Origin: Theocolax elegans
Lineage: Eukaryota; Arthropoda; Insecta; Hymenoptera; Cerocephalidae
Assembly (NCBI GenBank): GCA_026168455.1
Contig: CM047426.1
Coordinates: forward strand, 31,617,058-31,681,057
Direction of reading: 5' to 3'
DNA: 64,000 nucleotides
Part shown: positions 24,135-37,719 of the stretch, one piece after another
How the letters are laid out: every line of letters starts with the position of its first letter
Position numbering within the stretch: the first letter of the stretch is position 1
The notes under the pieces: model-generated
What the model was told of the DNA's origin: nothing
Databases searched by the model: none
The model's input: the letters and a program-made list of their open reading frames with translations, nothing else
Program-made: the position numbers and the translations under genes

Positions 24135-24390
24135 CTACACGCCACCGGTGAGCGTTGCATAATATTAAAGCGCCATCCTGCGATTAAATGTTCTTGTAAC
24201 CGCGTAACGCATAACGCAAGCTCGTTAATGCGATTCTGTAATTAAATCCAGCAAAGTGCGCGCCATGGGCATAATGGACTGGACGATTAGATTAAGCCGC
24301 GCGCGGCCCGCCTGGACTTTGGAACTTGAGCGCGTTCATCGTTGCAAAGGAACCAAAGGAAACTCCAGGTCGTCCTTTTGAGAGGACACT
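24135..24390. promoter_or_regulatory. Candidate homeodomain-rich enhancer island
   Basis: A compact GC-richer island in AT-rich flanks with several homeodomain-type cores: CATAATATTAAAG, GATTAAATG, GTAATTAAATCC, CATAATGGA and GATTAGATTAAG. No reading frame crosses it. The composition and the density of TAAT/ATTA cores resemble conserved developmental enhancers of insects. This is inferred from motifs alone. Confidence 0.4.
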
Positions 24391-25089
24391 TTATATGAAT
24401 AATTAGTTGCGCTTAGCTTCAGTAGCATGCCCTAGAGTTTATCCAAGAGAAAGTCAACCGGTGTCTACTGTTATACCGATGGTGGGATATTGAAAATACA
24501 TATTTTTTCCTTATGAACCAGTCTCCGTCTGTTCCGACTTTACACCCTATAACGCTAATGTACATTCTTTTATAATTTTATATATTACTACTATCGTTTT
24601 GTAGCTAAATTGAATTGAAAAATATTTAGAATTCTATTGTTATAGGCACTATAGTTGAACCAGCTCGTTAAAGAAAAATTTATAATAAAAATTCATATCA
24701 AATTTGATATAAACGTAAAAAGATTGATCGCTACAGACTACAACGTAAAAGTCATATCATGAAGACGTTCAAGTGTCGGTGTATCCAAATCTTAGTATCT
24801 GATGGTATGAATAAAGAAAATGTATAAAAATATGATTGGCCATTTAAAAATATATCATTTAAAAATTAAAACAGTGCAACTTATTACGCAATATATATGT
24901 ACTTTACTTCGTTTTCACAATTTCGTATTCTAGTATAAAATGTTTAATTCCTTAGGTAAAGTAAAAAAATCATTTGAAGATCATTACAGTACAGTTACAG
25001 TAATAAACCCTTCGGGTTACCAGGCCTAGTTGAAAGAGATTATCCCGTCATCGGTACGATATAGCAAAATAAAGGTAAATAACTTTGAG
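24391..25089. other. AT-rich non-coding stretch
   Basis: Nothing recognisable. Confidence 0.5.
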
Positions 25090-25447
25090 ATTATTCGGTT
25101 TCATATATATAGGTATATATAGATTGAGTAAAGGTGGTGTCTTCTACATTAACGCTCCGGTGTTCGACAAAGCGTGATACGCTCACCTGACAACTACTAC
25201 AACGACAAACACGATGAGGTCGGCGACGCGTACCTTGGTGTATTGGCAGATACCTTCGCTCCAACAACAACGGAATAAACCTGAATCTACTTCCCCCGTA
25301 CTATTTCATATACATATATATTCTAGTCAACGTGGCCAAGGAAGAATGATGGAGGCTCATCGTTATTGGACAAAAATAAACGTCGCACAAAGATTTAAAC
25401 GCGAGAGAATTGGATTTGTTCTGGCTGCTTGTGTTGTATGGATATGA
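25090..25447 (+). promoter_or_regulatory. Possible core promoter and short leader
   Basis: TATATATAG-type sequences lie at about 25105-25122. They are followed by a less AT-rich leader and an ATG at 25214 in an acceptable context (AAACACGATGA) that opens a 77-codon frame ending at 25447. That frame has no signal peptide or known domain. It could be the start of a spliced gene, an unstable transcript or chance. I do not call it a coding gene. Confidence 0.2.
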
Positions 25448-26194
25448 AGTATCGATGTACAGAGAAAAAGAAAGCAATTCTTTATCATTTTTGTATTTTT
25501 TTTTTATTTTGTTTTGTTTTATTACGGATAAGGGGATGGAAGAAGGACATGGAAAATGGAAATAGGGCAATGAACGATGTTTGGTTTTTATTTATCGGGA
25601 TTGGATGGTTTTGTTTTATGTACGCTGTTCGGGTTTGATAAGGTAAAAGTATTCCTTTTTTATTTTTGGCTTGAATTATTCAAAAGAATGTATACATTTT
25701 TATTTATATTTCTTTCATATAGTCGACGGTATTAACTAGTTTGATGAATTACTCATTTAAAAAGTGATCAAATATAAACTTTTGGTTCAAAAATGTAAGT
25801 ATAAAAATAAACATCAACGTAGAAGAATATATTTAGGTAACAAATATTTATAAATATTTCTCTAGCATTTATTATTCAAACTTGAAATTTAAGCTTTAAC
25901 GTTTTAATTTCGTTTTACATATTTTAATCAAATATCAAATTGTATAGAAAATTTAAAATTATGCAGCATAACTCTTCGTTATTAATACTTTATTATTTCA
26001 TTATTATCTTATTACTTACACGTTATAGTTTATGTGTTGGATAAAATAAGTTTCAATATGGTAACGAAGAATATCAATTTTGTAAACAAAACAAAATGAT
26101 CGTGTAAGCATTTTATACTTTTCTATATTTATTAAATATAAATCTATATTTATTTGATTATCCCGCTTCCCAGGAGTGCAGAAAAATTAACTCA
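25448..26194. other. AT-rich non-coding stretch
   Basis: T-rich and A-rich sequence with no recognisable gene or repeat. Confidence 0.5.
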
Positions 26195-26560
26195 ATTTCC
26201 TTAACGTTGAATGTTTACGACTCCCACGTCGTTAAAAAACAACAATCGAAAGCGTTAAAATTCCATTATCACACGAGATTCGTCCACGGTTAGGAATCCG
26301 CATATGCACACGATATTGTAAATGGCACTAAGCCCGCACTTATATATCTTATTTCCGGCTCGAGCTCTCCGCGAAAATGATTTCCTCGTTCAAACTGTCG
26401 GCATGGCGTTATTTCAATATCGAAGCTGAGCTTGGATCCCCACACGAACTCGTCGAGCCATCACTTTCAACTGCTGAAACTAAATCGATCGCACGGTGGC
26501 AGCTTTTCTAGAAAATCAATGCTTCTCCCTCCCGTACTTTTACGAATAATTTCTCATCGT
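26195..26560. promoter_or_regulatory. Candidate cis-regulatory island
   Basis: GC-richer, CpG-containing island with no coding frame of note, sharply bounded by AT-rich flanks. It contains an AACAATCG SOX-like site (about 26240) and several E-box-like and GATC/CGAT motifs. The regulatory role is an inference from composition. Confidence 0.25.
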
Positions 26561-29500
26561 CAGTGTCACTCCCAGGTAGACACCGAAATCTTTTGATGCT
26601 TTTGTTTGGACGTTGTTTGCGCCCAGTTGCGTGCATCATATACACGTATCAAGATGCACTTTATTATTTATTGCTTCCAATCGCTACGAATACATTATCA
26701 TGGATCTGTATATAACTATAACCGAATAGCATTACTACGAATTACTTGTCAATTTTTGGATATTGCTCGTATTCGACTAAATCAAAACAATTACGTTTAT
26801 GTGTATCCAATCCATAATTTCTAACTATTTCAATTTATATGATTTTTTTGGTTTAGAGAAAATAAATGTTAAAAAAAGACAAACAAAATACTTTAAACAA
26901 TATTTTAGTAATTTTAATAATTGACATAATTTTATACTATCTTTGTTTGATTTTGATATTAGACGAATTTTTGGCTATTCTCCAAAGTTTAAAGTGAACG
27001 CATATAATAAGAATCGAACACCATGGGTTTATGCACTAAAGATTGCAAGCAAGTTTTGCGTACGACATAAAAATATTGCAAAAATGTTATTGTTTACAAT
27101 ATTTACATAAAGTGCCCTAATGTGAATCTTGATTTTTGATTGGTAATCCTATGATGTGTTTATTTCTTGGATGAATAAACCATCCTATATCAGACCTTTT
27201 TAAGCACTTTAACTTTAAACAGTAATACTGACAAAAAATAAGAAATTCGTAGCATACCGAAAATGTAGTTTACTTCCGAGCAAAACAATTTCATTGCAAT
27301 TACCCTTATATCTTTATAGTGATGTCCGAAATTCGAAGCAATCCGAGTGGTTGACGTAGATAGACACTAAAGCGAGGAACGAGCCAGCCAGGTTTCGATA
27401 TTACAGTTGCGCATCCCTTTACACACGGATTGCAATACCACGACTGTTCCAAGTACATCGTGACAGAAGCTATTGTATTATTAACCTGTCGACGACGTTT
27501 CGCGACTCTATTCTACATACCCGTTAATAGTACCTCAAGAGTATCGATTATAAATTGGCTCCTACTCAAATTGAATAAGCAGTTTACACTTGCGTATTGT
27601 AATATGCGTATATCTACGTTAACACACAACGTTGTACGAGAGAATTAATATTTAAACTACAAAGACCTATCCTGAGTAACTCAAAAATTACGCACAATTA
27701 TACGTTACAATATAATATGAAATAATGACAAGAAATGTTTTAACAAGTATGTAAGACAATTTTGACGAACATTTTGCAAAGAAACTTGTTATACAGACAT
27801 TTTGTCAAACACTTAATTTTTCGATATTCCATAAGTAATTTTTTTAATTGATAATTTGCAACGTAATTCGATATTTGCGACCGCTTAAAAAGATTCTTAT
27901 ATATTCATATAAAAGTTTAAAAAAAAAATTAGATGTAAGTAAGATTTCCTTCTTAACTATTACTCATTCCATAAAAATTATAAGTCCGACTCTACATCAA
28001 AACTTGTATAGAAAAATTATAACTAATTAATATTAATAAACTAAAGAACGAAATAAACGTAATTTGTAACATATTTAATATTCTACTTTAATTTTTTAAA
28101 TATAAAATTATTACTAATTTTTACTAATAAATTGTTAGTCTTAACAGGTTATGTAACAGGTTATACATAACAGGTTATTCATAATATTAACATTTTAAAT
28201 ATATTACACAAATATATAACCAATAGTACTTCTTAATTATAAGATAAAAATTAAACGAATCAAATATTCTATTAATTATTTCGTTCAAAGGTAGTAGTAA
28301 TGCACAGAACTCATTTTCACGGCTATATTGAACTGTGAACATTTCATTCATATAAAAATGTATTCGTGACTGGTGTTAAGGAATCGTGGAATCGTGCATC
28401 GGTCTAGAAATAAAGCCGCGTGCAGCTTCATTGAAACGTGGATAGAAGAAGAAATGGAGAAAAGGCCCTGCGGTGAAAAGTAAGGGAAAGACAAAAACAT
28501 ACCAGGGCAAAAATCGCAGAAACCGCGCCGACGCTTTTCCAGGGATTTTCCTTGTAAAGTAACGATTTGCATATGTATACATATGTATATATGTATATAC
28601 GTATATGCACAGAGGTTCCCTCGATGTCCCAGTGAACCGAGGGAATGCGGTTCCACATTTCTAAAAATCTAAGAGAGTCTAAAAAATCTTCCAGTAGATT
28701 TGGTTTCCTATAATATTATGCTTCTCTGTTTTAATATCATACTCGGCAAATAAACGCACGGAAAATATGTATATATGCTTAATGTATGCGTTAAACATTA
28801 TTAACCTCCAGAGACCCGGAAAACCAACATATTGGCGCAAGCCATGATCGACACTTTGTTTGACGTAAGATACCTTTTTTACCACTTTTCTGAGGAAGGC
28901 AATACCCTAAAATCCTGACCTTCTAGAGATGAATTCATTAATCTTAATAATATAAATTGTAATTTGATACCAAAATAATATTGTATAATATGTATATGGT
29001 TATATTGTCTTAACTGTAACACTGCACTACTTCAAATAATTTCTCAAAATTTTGTTCGCCTCTATAGACGTTTCCTCGTTATCTTTTCTGTATTCAATTC
29101 TATCGCCAGGTTCCGACATTTGTTTTTATTCCACTTGCATTTTACTTGCCAATTTCCGTCTTATATTTATATCACAATACAGATTGCGTTAAAAATGTTA
29201 TAGGTAAGGGGAAATGTCTGTCAACCGAAAGAACACAATGAAACAAAAGAACGACAACTAAAATGATCCTGCACTACTTCACGAAAAGAATACATAGACT
29301 AAAAGAAAAGTTTTGTTGAATATAATCCTTGTACTCACTTGTAATAAAAATTCGTGTACATACCTAACAATTGCAAAGACACGTGGTTGAAGAACCGAAG
29401 AACGGAATTTAATAAATAATAACGTTAACTCTTAGAGTCACGACTTTTATTACCTATAAAAATCATAAAATCCATTCATCTGCTACAGATTAAAAGCATA

Positions 29501-30059
29501 AAAGATAAATTTAGTATTTTTATTACGTACGCATATACGTATTTTCAAACCATTTATCGAATGAAATAATCAGATATTTATTAAAAAATGTATCAAGACT
29601 TAAGAAAAATACTTAAAAAAGACCTTTAATTATCTATTCTCTGCAGAGAATATTACGACTTTAAGCGATAATAAAATTTTAGACCGAAACGAAACAAAAA
29701 ATAATTTTTCAAGATTATTATAAAAGTATAACTATACAGTTATCAACTGAAATAATGAAAAAATGAATGTAAAATATCTGTTAAATCGCGTGTTTCAGTG
29801 TATATTATCAAAGTTACACTAATTCTCAATCCACATCATGTATGTAATGTGACCAATGGCCAGCTATGCACAAATCCGATAATAACCGAGTAATCCATTG
29901 CTCGTAAAGATCGCATGCAAATTTCACGTGGATATTTGGTCATTAAGATAATGAAAATTTTGAAGATAATCCAGGTCTCTAAACATCCTATACAGTTTCG
30001 GGCTTTGTCTTCAGTTGCACCTGGTTCAAGTTGCGCGTCGCAAATACCAATTAGCATTT
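26561..30059. other. AT-rich non-coding stretch
   Basis: No gene recognised. A mixed-composition block at about 28380-28660 carries overlapping minus-strand frames that shadow one another. A short imperfect repetition of an AACAGGTTAT-type unit occurs at about 28140-28180. Confidence 0.45.
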
Positions 30060-30500
30060 ACATATTCATAATGGGGACGCGTGCGCGCACTTGCGAGTCT
30101 GCCGCTCGTAATTCATCCTTGGCGCGTAACCTGTGATTTTCCTGCGCCTCGAACTTGAACTCCTTTAAGAGGTTGTAATTACATCGACTCGGCCGAATTC
30201 TTTCGCGTGGGTATATCGGCATAGAATTTATGGGTGATTGTTTTGAGATGTTTCTCCGGAATTTCGCGTTTTTACGCGCGATTCCTTGTTTAAGAGGAAG
30301 GAGTAGTTGCCTTGGTGATTTATGGCGCTCGCACGCCAAGGAACAAAGAAATATTCGATGTATAATTATGAGCGACGTTGAAAGCAGGAACGGTCTTTGC
30401 GCCGCCGCAAGGCACTTTACACTGTTTCTTGCCGCGTGAGCTTTTTATTGAATCAATTTTATTATCAGATTTCACGTGATTTTGCAACGGTGCAACCCAT
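30060..30500. promoter_or_regulatory. Candidate cis-regulatory island
   Basis: CpG-rich island between AT-rich flanks. It holds several homeodomain-like sites (TTGTAATTACATC near 30174; TTTATTG and TTTTATTATCAG near 30445-30470) and CACGTG-type E-boxes (TTTCACGTGATT near 30475). Frames on both strands overlap here without a known domain, which suggests the openness is due to base composition rather than coding. Confidence 0.3.
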
Positions 30501-32999
30501 ACACTTGCATATCTTGCACGTCATTGTTATAAATATTATTATAGTCGCACGAATAAAAAATTTAAATTAAAATATGTATTTCTGAAATTCGCTTTATAAA
30601 GATTAAACTACATGTGTATAAATGTATATTTGTGCGCAGCGTATTTAAATAAGCGCAAACATTTTTCGCGATTGAAAATTTATGTCGATTTGGCGCTTTT
30701 TAATTTATTGATTTATCAAGTTAAATAAAATGTTTAACATTTGTTAAAACAATACCAGAAAACAGTAAAAATAAAAACAAAATATATATTTTCATTCGTG
30801 AGATATATATTAAAATTGAAAAATCCTGTCGTAAAGAATAGCACGACTGATGAAATCGCGCGACAAATTATTCGTAATACTTATTTCGAGGAAACGTAAG
30901 TTTTTCGCCAATATTTGAATATCGTTCAAGAACCGAGGAAAAGTATCATTAAATCGGCGATGGAAACGATTTCCCAGAACGAAAACTGTTCATTCGTGTT
31001 ATTGCCGAGTAGTCGGGTCTTATACTCGTGAAAGTATATAGTGGTAACGCGAAGCACGACATCTTCGTACTTTATTAGCACGCACCGTGAGTTATGGCTC
31101 GAGCGTTGCCGATAAATTTTCATGTGTATATCAGCGAGAGATGTATCAGTCGGTAATGAACTGGCATTGAAACCCAGTAAATCGCGTGTTACGCATGACT
31201 CGTCTCGTGAAAAGAATAATGGAAAAAGACACGTGTATTATGTCAAACGATAATTACTTCAATTGGGAAGCTCAAAAAGCTACGAAACTGTGATGTATCT
31301 GTTACATAAATTATTCTTTCGTCAAAAACTTGTCCGTTAAATATTTCAATGTTTTGCAAATCTATACGTGTTCGAAATCTTTTGTCTATTTGTCTTTCTA
31401 CCACAAGTTCTAGTAAGATTATTTAGATATTTTATTTGTTAGTTTCTTTGAATTTTACATTTGTTATTATATTATAAAAGAATTTTTTAATATTACACCT
31501 TATCCAAATATGATTGTCCTCTTCAACGTTTTTAAATGATTGTATTTAAATAACAACTAACTATATCTAACAATAATAAAAAGAATACTTACTCAAGTAT
31601 TGATATAATACATTTTAAATCGAATATTTACATACTGCTATAGGTTTATCTATATCAGTTGGATAAATAAAGTTAATAGTATTAGCTATCGAAACTAAAT
31701 TTTTTATGCTCTTTTTCAAGTTATATAAATAAAATATTTAAAATAAAAAATGCAATGAAATATTCGAATATATCGTATTTTACGCTTTAAAATTTTATTT
31801 TATTCTTTCTACCTAAATAATTATTTATAATTTACTGAGTAAAAGATATTAAAGATAAATAAATGTGTTTATTTGTAGTATACTTATAAAGAGAATAAGA
31901 AATATACCAGGAGATGATTTAAGCTGTTAAAAATCCTTGCAACTTTATACTGTAAGAAAATATACTATATACGTATCTGATAGAGTAAAACTAAATTTTT
32001 AAATTAAATCGATAATAATTTTACATACTTATATAAAATTGGATAAATTTTCTTCACGCGAGGCAAAATGTTTTATTTATTCGGAACGCTGATATGCAAA
32101 TCTTAGCTTATTATACATCCGATATAAAACAGATGGTAAGGATAAAGTATCGCAATCTTCACTCTTCTTTCGATTATATTTTTTATTCATCGATGATTTT
32201 TTGTTTTACTCTCTTTCGAACGCGAATAGAGCAAAAAAATATCTGCAGCTTTTTATTTATAGACTCCCACGATACTTGGTTGGGTTTCGATACTTTGCTC
32301 GATTTCATTCCCGCATGGATTTTTTTCTCTTTCGTCGAAACGCTGGGAATGGCTAAAAATTTTCATGACTCGTAAAACGAAAGATAAATTTCTATTTACT
32401 TAACTTGAATTTATAAATGTTATAATAATTTTGTGCTGCTTAAAATAAACTTCTTATAATCTAAATATTGTATATAGGTATTATTCAAATTATTTACGAG
32501 TAACACAGTACATCCACCATGATTTATCATAGTTAAAGAACCCAATCAGATTGCGTTATAGTAAATAACCATTAAATTCTTAATTTCAAACTGTGGATAA
32601 TAAATATTCAGGAAAGCCCTTATAAATATTCATTAAAGCTTTGTTTTCGATCGATCATAATTTCAATCCGCTACAAAATCAAACTTTCCGCCCAAACTAT
32701 TTTCCATCAGCGTAAATCACGCTTTTTTCCCTCTATTTTGAAAGGCTCGCAAACATACGATTCGTTAAACACGAATAAAAAAATGACCTTCCCCCGTAGA
32801 TTTCCCTCGAGCGTTTGTTCAACCTCGTAACGCGCTTCTCTTTTTTTTTCTTTCACCGAGCCGCGAAATCTTCTTCGACGTGTCTATAAGTGACGCGCTC
32901 ACGAATCAACTTTGAAATCAGCAGTTGTGAACGTTGCGGAACGTCTCTAATTCCGTTAGTACCGTGATTCATGACGCGAGTGGATTATTTGCGCGTCTA
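30501..32999. other. AT-rich non-coding stretch
   Basis: No gene called. Slightly GC-richer patches occur at about 30840-31290 and 32650-32930. Confidence 0.45.
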
Positions 33000-33430
33000 T
33001 TAATCCAACTCTCGGTCTATCTAGTAGTTTCTCTCCGAGAGAGCCTCAATCTTGGATCCTTTCTCAGCTCCCGACTCTCCCTCGGTCTCTCACCCTCTCT
33101 ATCTCTCTCTTTTAGTCTTTTCAGTTTTCTCATTGGCGCTGACTCTCTTGGTCTCGGTTGTACAGACCGTTGGCCCGTCTATCTAGAAGCGTCGACCCTC
33201 GCTTCCAGATATACGCGCGCTCTCACTTGGGTAACGTCAGGTCCTCGCTCAACTTCTTCGCACACCCCTTTCTCAGCGTCTGCTCACCCCGAGGGACAAC
33301 GTTGGAGGAAATTTTAGTCGACCGGGGCGATTGCAGTCATCTATCATGCCGCCACTGTAATTCGTACGAAACGCGTCAAACTTCACTCTGACCCTTTCGC
33401 CAGCTCTAGACGGAACGAAGAGACAGCCGT
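33000..33430. other. CpG-rich and pyrimidine-rich island
   Basis: Serine/leucine-rich reading frames on the plus strand follow the CT-rich composition and match no family. The island could be a promoter or 5' exon of an unknown gene. No splice sites or start could be fixed. Confidence 0.3.
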
Positions 33431-34284
33431 GGATCAATCAAATCTTTTTGTTGAACGACTGAGTGTTATATTATCTGATGGCCGACCATTGAGATTTCGC
33501 ATTTTCGCACCTGACTCACGGATCTTGATGATTTGTCTAGATGGCTTGGTTATTTTACCGATAGGACTTGATTTTCCGAAGGACCGTCAATTCGAAGATT
33601 GGATTTTGACGTTTTTCTGATCGGAAGCATAGCGTCACTCTCTATCTACTCAGTTATTAACGCGACTCGGAGAAACTATATACTTTCAAAACCGCGAGAA
33701 TTTATTAACCTATCTTTATCTACATCTTATTTATATTATATTATTTACCATAATTGTTGATTATAATTTCTCAAATGTTAAAAATATATTAAAATAAAGC
33801 TTTGTTGTGCTATGATCGCATTAAGAAATCAAGTTAAATACAAGATACTGTATTGCTATTATATTTAAATTTGAGGAGAAAACAATAATCACACGACACA
33901 CAGAAGAAAAACTTAAATTAAAATTACTGACGTCATTTTAGTACAAAATAAGTGAGTTAATTATTAAAGTAACGATTAAAATTTGTCAGAATTAAAACTT
34001 CGGTAATATTTACTCAAATAGATAAGTAACTTTAAATAATAAATAGGTATTATAAAAATGATGAAATATATGTACATCCAACGATATATATGTGCAAATG
34101 TTTATTCGTGCACATTTTAGTGCAAGGTTGGGACCAGTCATGCGATTGTCTTTACTTATAATTTTTATTAATGTATTATTAAACATAATAATGGCTTATG
34201 GGAGAGAGAAAAGGGAATGGAATTCCTGACTAATAAAATTCGAAGTAATTAAAAAATACCATTGGAAACAATATAAGCCAGGTG
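33431..34284. other. AT-rich non-coding stretch
   Basis: A 63-codon plus-strand frame (33429-33620) extends from the island on the left and matches nothing. The rest is AT-rich. Confidence 0.45.
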
Positions 34285-34411
34285 CTCAAGTAAATTTTAC
34301 TAATTTGGTTCAGCAAAGTTTTACCGAAGTACTTAAGCAATATTTACTTAAGTACTCTAGACTGAATACTCAAATAAATTTTACTAAAGTTTAAAGTAAC
34401 TTTTACTTGAG
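34285..34411. repeat. About 127-bp hairpin repeat with CTCAAGTAAA ends
   Basis: The left end CTCAAGTAAATTTTACTAA is matched at the right end by an inverted copy (TTTTACTTGAG). Internally GTACTTAAG pairs with CTTAAGTAC as a stem. A second direct CTCAAATAAATTTTACTAAA copy lies at about 34370. It is probably a small MITE or a decayed one. No clear target duplication was seen. Confidence 0.5.
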
Positions 34412-36849
34412 TTTTTTAGGGTTCTCATATTAAGCAGTTGTTTAGTCACAAACAATTGGACATATTTTCAACGTTATATTGTTAAGCAATATCTCGTATA
34501 AAATATTTTTCATGTAACATTTATTTATAGGAATAAATAAGACACGTTAAATATATATTCTATTTCAAAATATAATGCAGATTTTAATCATTATCAAAAG
34601 ACTAATTCAGATACCATTGTTTCTTCAAGCTATACACGTATCCTAATATACGTACATATTAGGTGTCCTTATAGTAAGCGACGCGAGAGTTACATTTTTT
34701 TGGCGCCACTCAAATAAAGCACACTCACACGAGCACATCTCAAAATTCAATTCGTGCCGATGTTATTTGGTCACTAAGGCCTTTAAATTCACCGTACTAT
34801 ATTTTGATTATACGAAACTGGTAGGAAGTGTTACTAATGAAATTATATTCAACTTCAAGTTATCTTATATCCAATGTTTTATTAATTTTCTCAATGATAA
34901 AGCAGCACTTAATGGTTAAAAGAGTGTCATATTTAATTTTTATTGATTGTTAATAAGAAAATAAAACAGTATGTATGTGGAAAAATAAAAGAAGAGGCGC
35001 TTTTGTTTATCCAGACTCTTACTGTGTGCTAAATTTCAGAAAATATTGTTGTGTTTTCGAAAAATCCCTTCATCCTGTTAAGGTTACGTTTACATTATTG
35101 GTAAGAGTTTTCTCGAAAACGCAATAATATTTTCGCTTCAAATTCAGCACACTAGTAGATTATTGATAAACGAATGCGACTCTTCTCTTATTTTATTGCA
35201 CCCCGTTAACACTTATAAGAATTTAACTTTTATATTCTTAAGAGGGAGGTATAAATTAATTTTTACATTTATTTAACGAAATCTTCTATTTTATGAAATA
35301 CCTAATGATATAATTCCTAGATAATTACATAATACGTGATTATGTGAAATCGCATGTTAAAAATTGTATTACGTAAAACTACACGAAAGGCGGTGTAAAA
35401 TGAAAAATATAATTACATAGAATGAAAAGAGAATAAATGCACAAAAAAGAAATAGAAAATGGAAAAATTCACAAGGCCGTTTAGTGCGAAGATAAGCTGT
35501 GAAGACAGCAGCTCAAAAAATTGAGACTGTTCGACTTTGCACACGATACGTGAGAAATGCGTGTCTAGCGGCACAGGAAAATATCTTCGTAGACTGATTG
35601 TCTACAGCTAGTACGCAAACATAGACTAACATTCTTGCACATATATACTCCCACCCACCCTTTCAAATGTCATAAAATATTTGATTTTCGTGTTGACTCC
35701 CTATGAAGAGTCACTGATTTGCGATGTTCCTTTTTTCGCTAGATTTAAAACAAAAACTGTAATCGCACTCGATGCTTTCCTATGTTTTTGTAAATAGCTC
35801 AGATTTTTCTCAATCGTCGTTTGACCAATTGTGTTAGAAATAAAATAATTTTTTTCTTAACAAAGTCACCTATTTATTTTAATTGTTAAATAACATTCTA
35901 AGTTAATAAATAAAAGACACTTAAGACTAGATTTAAAAAAAAATTATACAATTCCGTTCAAACATTTTGAAAGGTGTAGTTAAAATAGCGCCTGAAACTT
36001 TACAAAAGGATAAATTATTAAATAATCTAATGCTTCTGTTTTGTCAGTTCTGTTTTGTCATCAGTTGTTTTTCCATAAAATAGTAAATTTAGTTGAATAA
36101 AAGTAAAAATTAACTTATTTTGCTCGGTCGATAAAATCGAATACCGTCAAATCTTCAACTTATACTATAAAGTTAAAATGTTACTGAAACTTTTACCTTG
36201 CCTTTACTTATATTACATTTACCGCATTCAAGTTTTCGATTCAATACCTCTCATTTAAAACATAAAACGATTATAAATGATGTATTTTTTGTTGGTTGTA
36301 CATAACGTATGAAAATATACTGTATTTAGTAAAGATTAACGAATTAATTATATTTGTCATGCATAAAGGCGTATTTATTTATAACATACATTACTCTTAC
36401 TTTAGCTATATTTATAAATATAATTCAATCCAATTAAAATTGAAATATCGAAGGTAAAAATAATGAATAAAGATCAATTTTATAGGAAATAATTATTAAT
36501 AAATTATTTCATAAAAAAAATATTTAAGTACGGTTTAAATTATTTAACTTTATATTTAACATATTTATAGCCAAATGCAATATTTAAATAATTATCTAAA
36601 TATAAACTAAAAGTCTAGCTAGCATGCCCAAACAATTTCGATCAGACGGTAGAAATTGAACACGCAATATTCAGGCAGCACAACACGTCACTGCATTGCG
36701 ATAATCGTTACGAAGGTATATTTGATTGAATAATGTTCCTTGTAGATTACTCAACAAAGACAGAAAAATATGTTAATACAAAACTCGTTGAAATGTGACT
36801 TATGGTATAGCAACCAGGTTTCATCTGAAACTTACATAAAAAGAATGGG
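34412..36849. other. AT-rich non-coding stretch
   Basis: No gene or transposon recognised. Confidence 0.5.
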
Positions 36850-37260
36850 GTGATTGAGCTTCGTTCGTAAAGTGCAACCTGTTACTTTGACGCTCGTGAC
36901 TGAAGCGTTGACGAGCGCACCGACAAATCGATCCGGCGACAGGGAGAAACGCGCCCCAAATGCGGTAGGGCGAGGCACGCGGAGTCAAAATGTCGAATGC
37001 ATAGACGAGAGTCGTCCGATACTCGGATACATGTCGTGCACGTACGAGCTTCCTCCGTCGCCCTCACTCCTAGCCTTGCCCTTTCTTCTCTCTCTCTCGC
37101 TCCCCTCTCCCTCTCTCTCTCGCTCTCTAACCCGCCAACGTGACACCTGACTCGACTCAGAAAAGGGTCATCTTGAAACTTGCAAGGGAAATTTCAGTTG
37201 TCGCGAGGACAAACGTGCCGAAAGCGAGTGCAAATAAATGAGAGCGTGTGCATTGAAATT
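36850..37260. promoter_or_regulatory. CpG-rich promoter-like island
   Basis: GC-rich, CpG-dense segment with a CT-rich tract at about 37078-37130. Reading frames on opposite strands overlap (36854-37150 plus, 36882-37067 minus) and neither has a recognisable domain. The composition suggests a promoter or 5' exon of an unidentified transcript. Confidence 0.3.
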
Positions 37261-37719
37261 TGCTCTATTTTACTACTGGGTGTTTCCAATCAAGACCAGA
37301 CGCTTTAAATATTCGAGTTAATTAAACATTTACACGAATGTTTATATAACCGCTTATCAAGTCAGGTTTATTTATGAATTTTCATACTTTAATGAATATA
37401 CTACCTTAAAAATACGTATGTTCATTATTTTTGAAAATTATTATAAATTATTATTGTTATAAAAATTGGATATAACAAACATGAATATATATTTTACTAA
37501 CATTATCAATTTTCATGTGTCCATAATTAATTAGAAACATCATTAAAGTATAAAACAGTGATATCGTAAATTTTAAGTTAAAAAGACTGTACTAAAAAGT
37601 AGCAATGAAAAGGGAACAATATTTTGAATAACACACACGCACACACACACGCACGCACACACATAATCGTGTAATTCTGAAATATTAAGTTTATTAAATT
37701 CAAGTGTTTCTCGGTGTAG
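37261..37719. other. AT-rich stretch with (AC)n microsatellite
   Basis: An imperfect AC/GCAC tract lies at about 37630-37663. Nothing else recognised. Confidence 0.6.

Noticed and set aside
33000..33430. 127- and 77-codon frames as a first coding exon
   Set aside because: Ser/Leu-rich from CT-rich DNA, two frames open at once, no domain or clear donor site.
36854..37150. 98-codon plus-strand frame in a CpG island
   Set aside because: The last third is CT-repeat-derived Ser/Pro/Leu and an opposing frame overlaps it; no family recognised.
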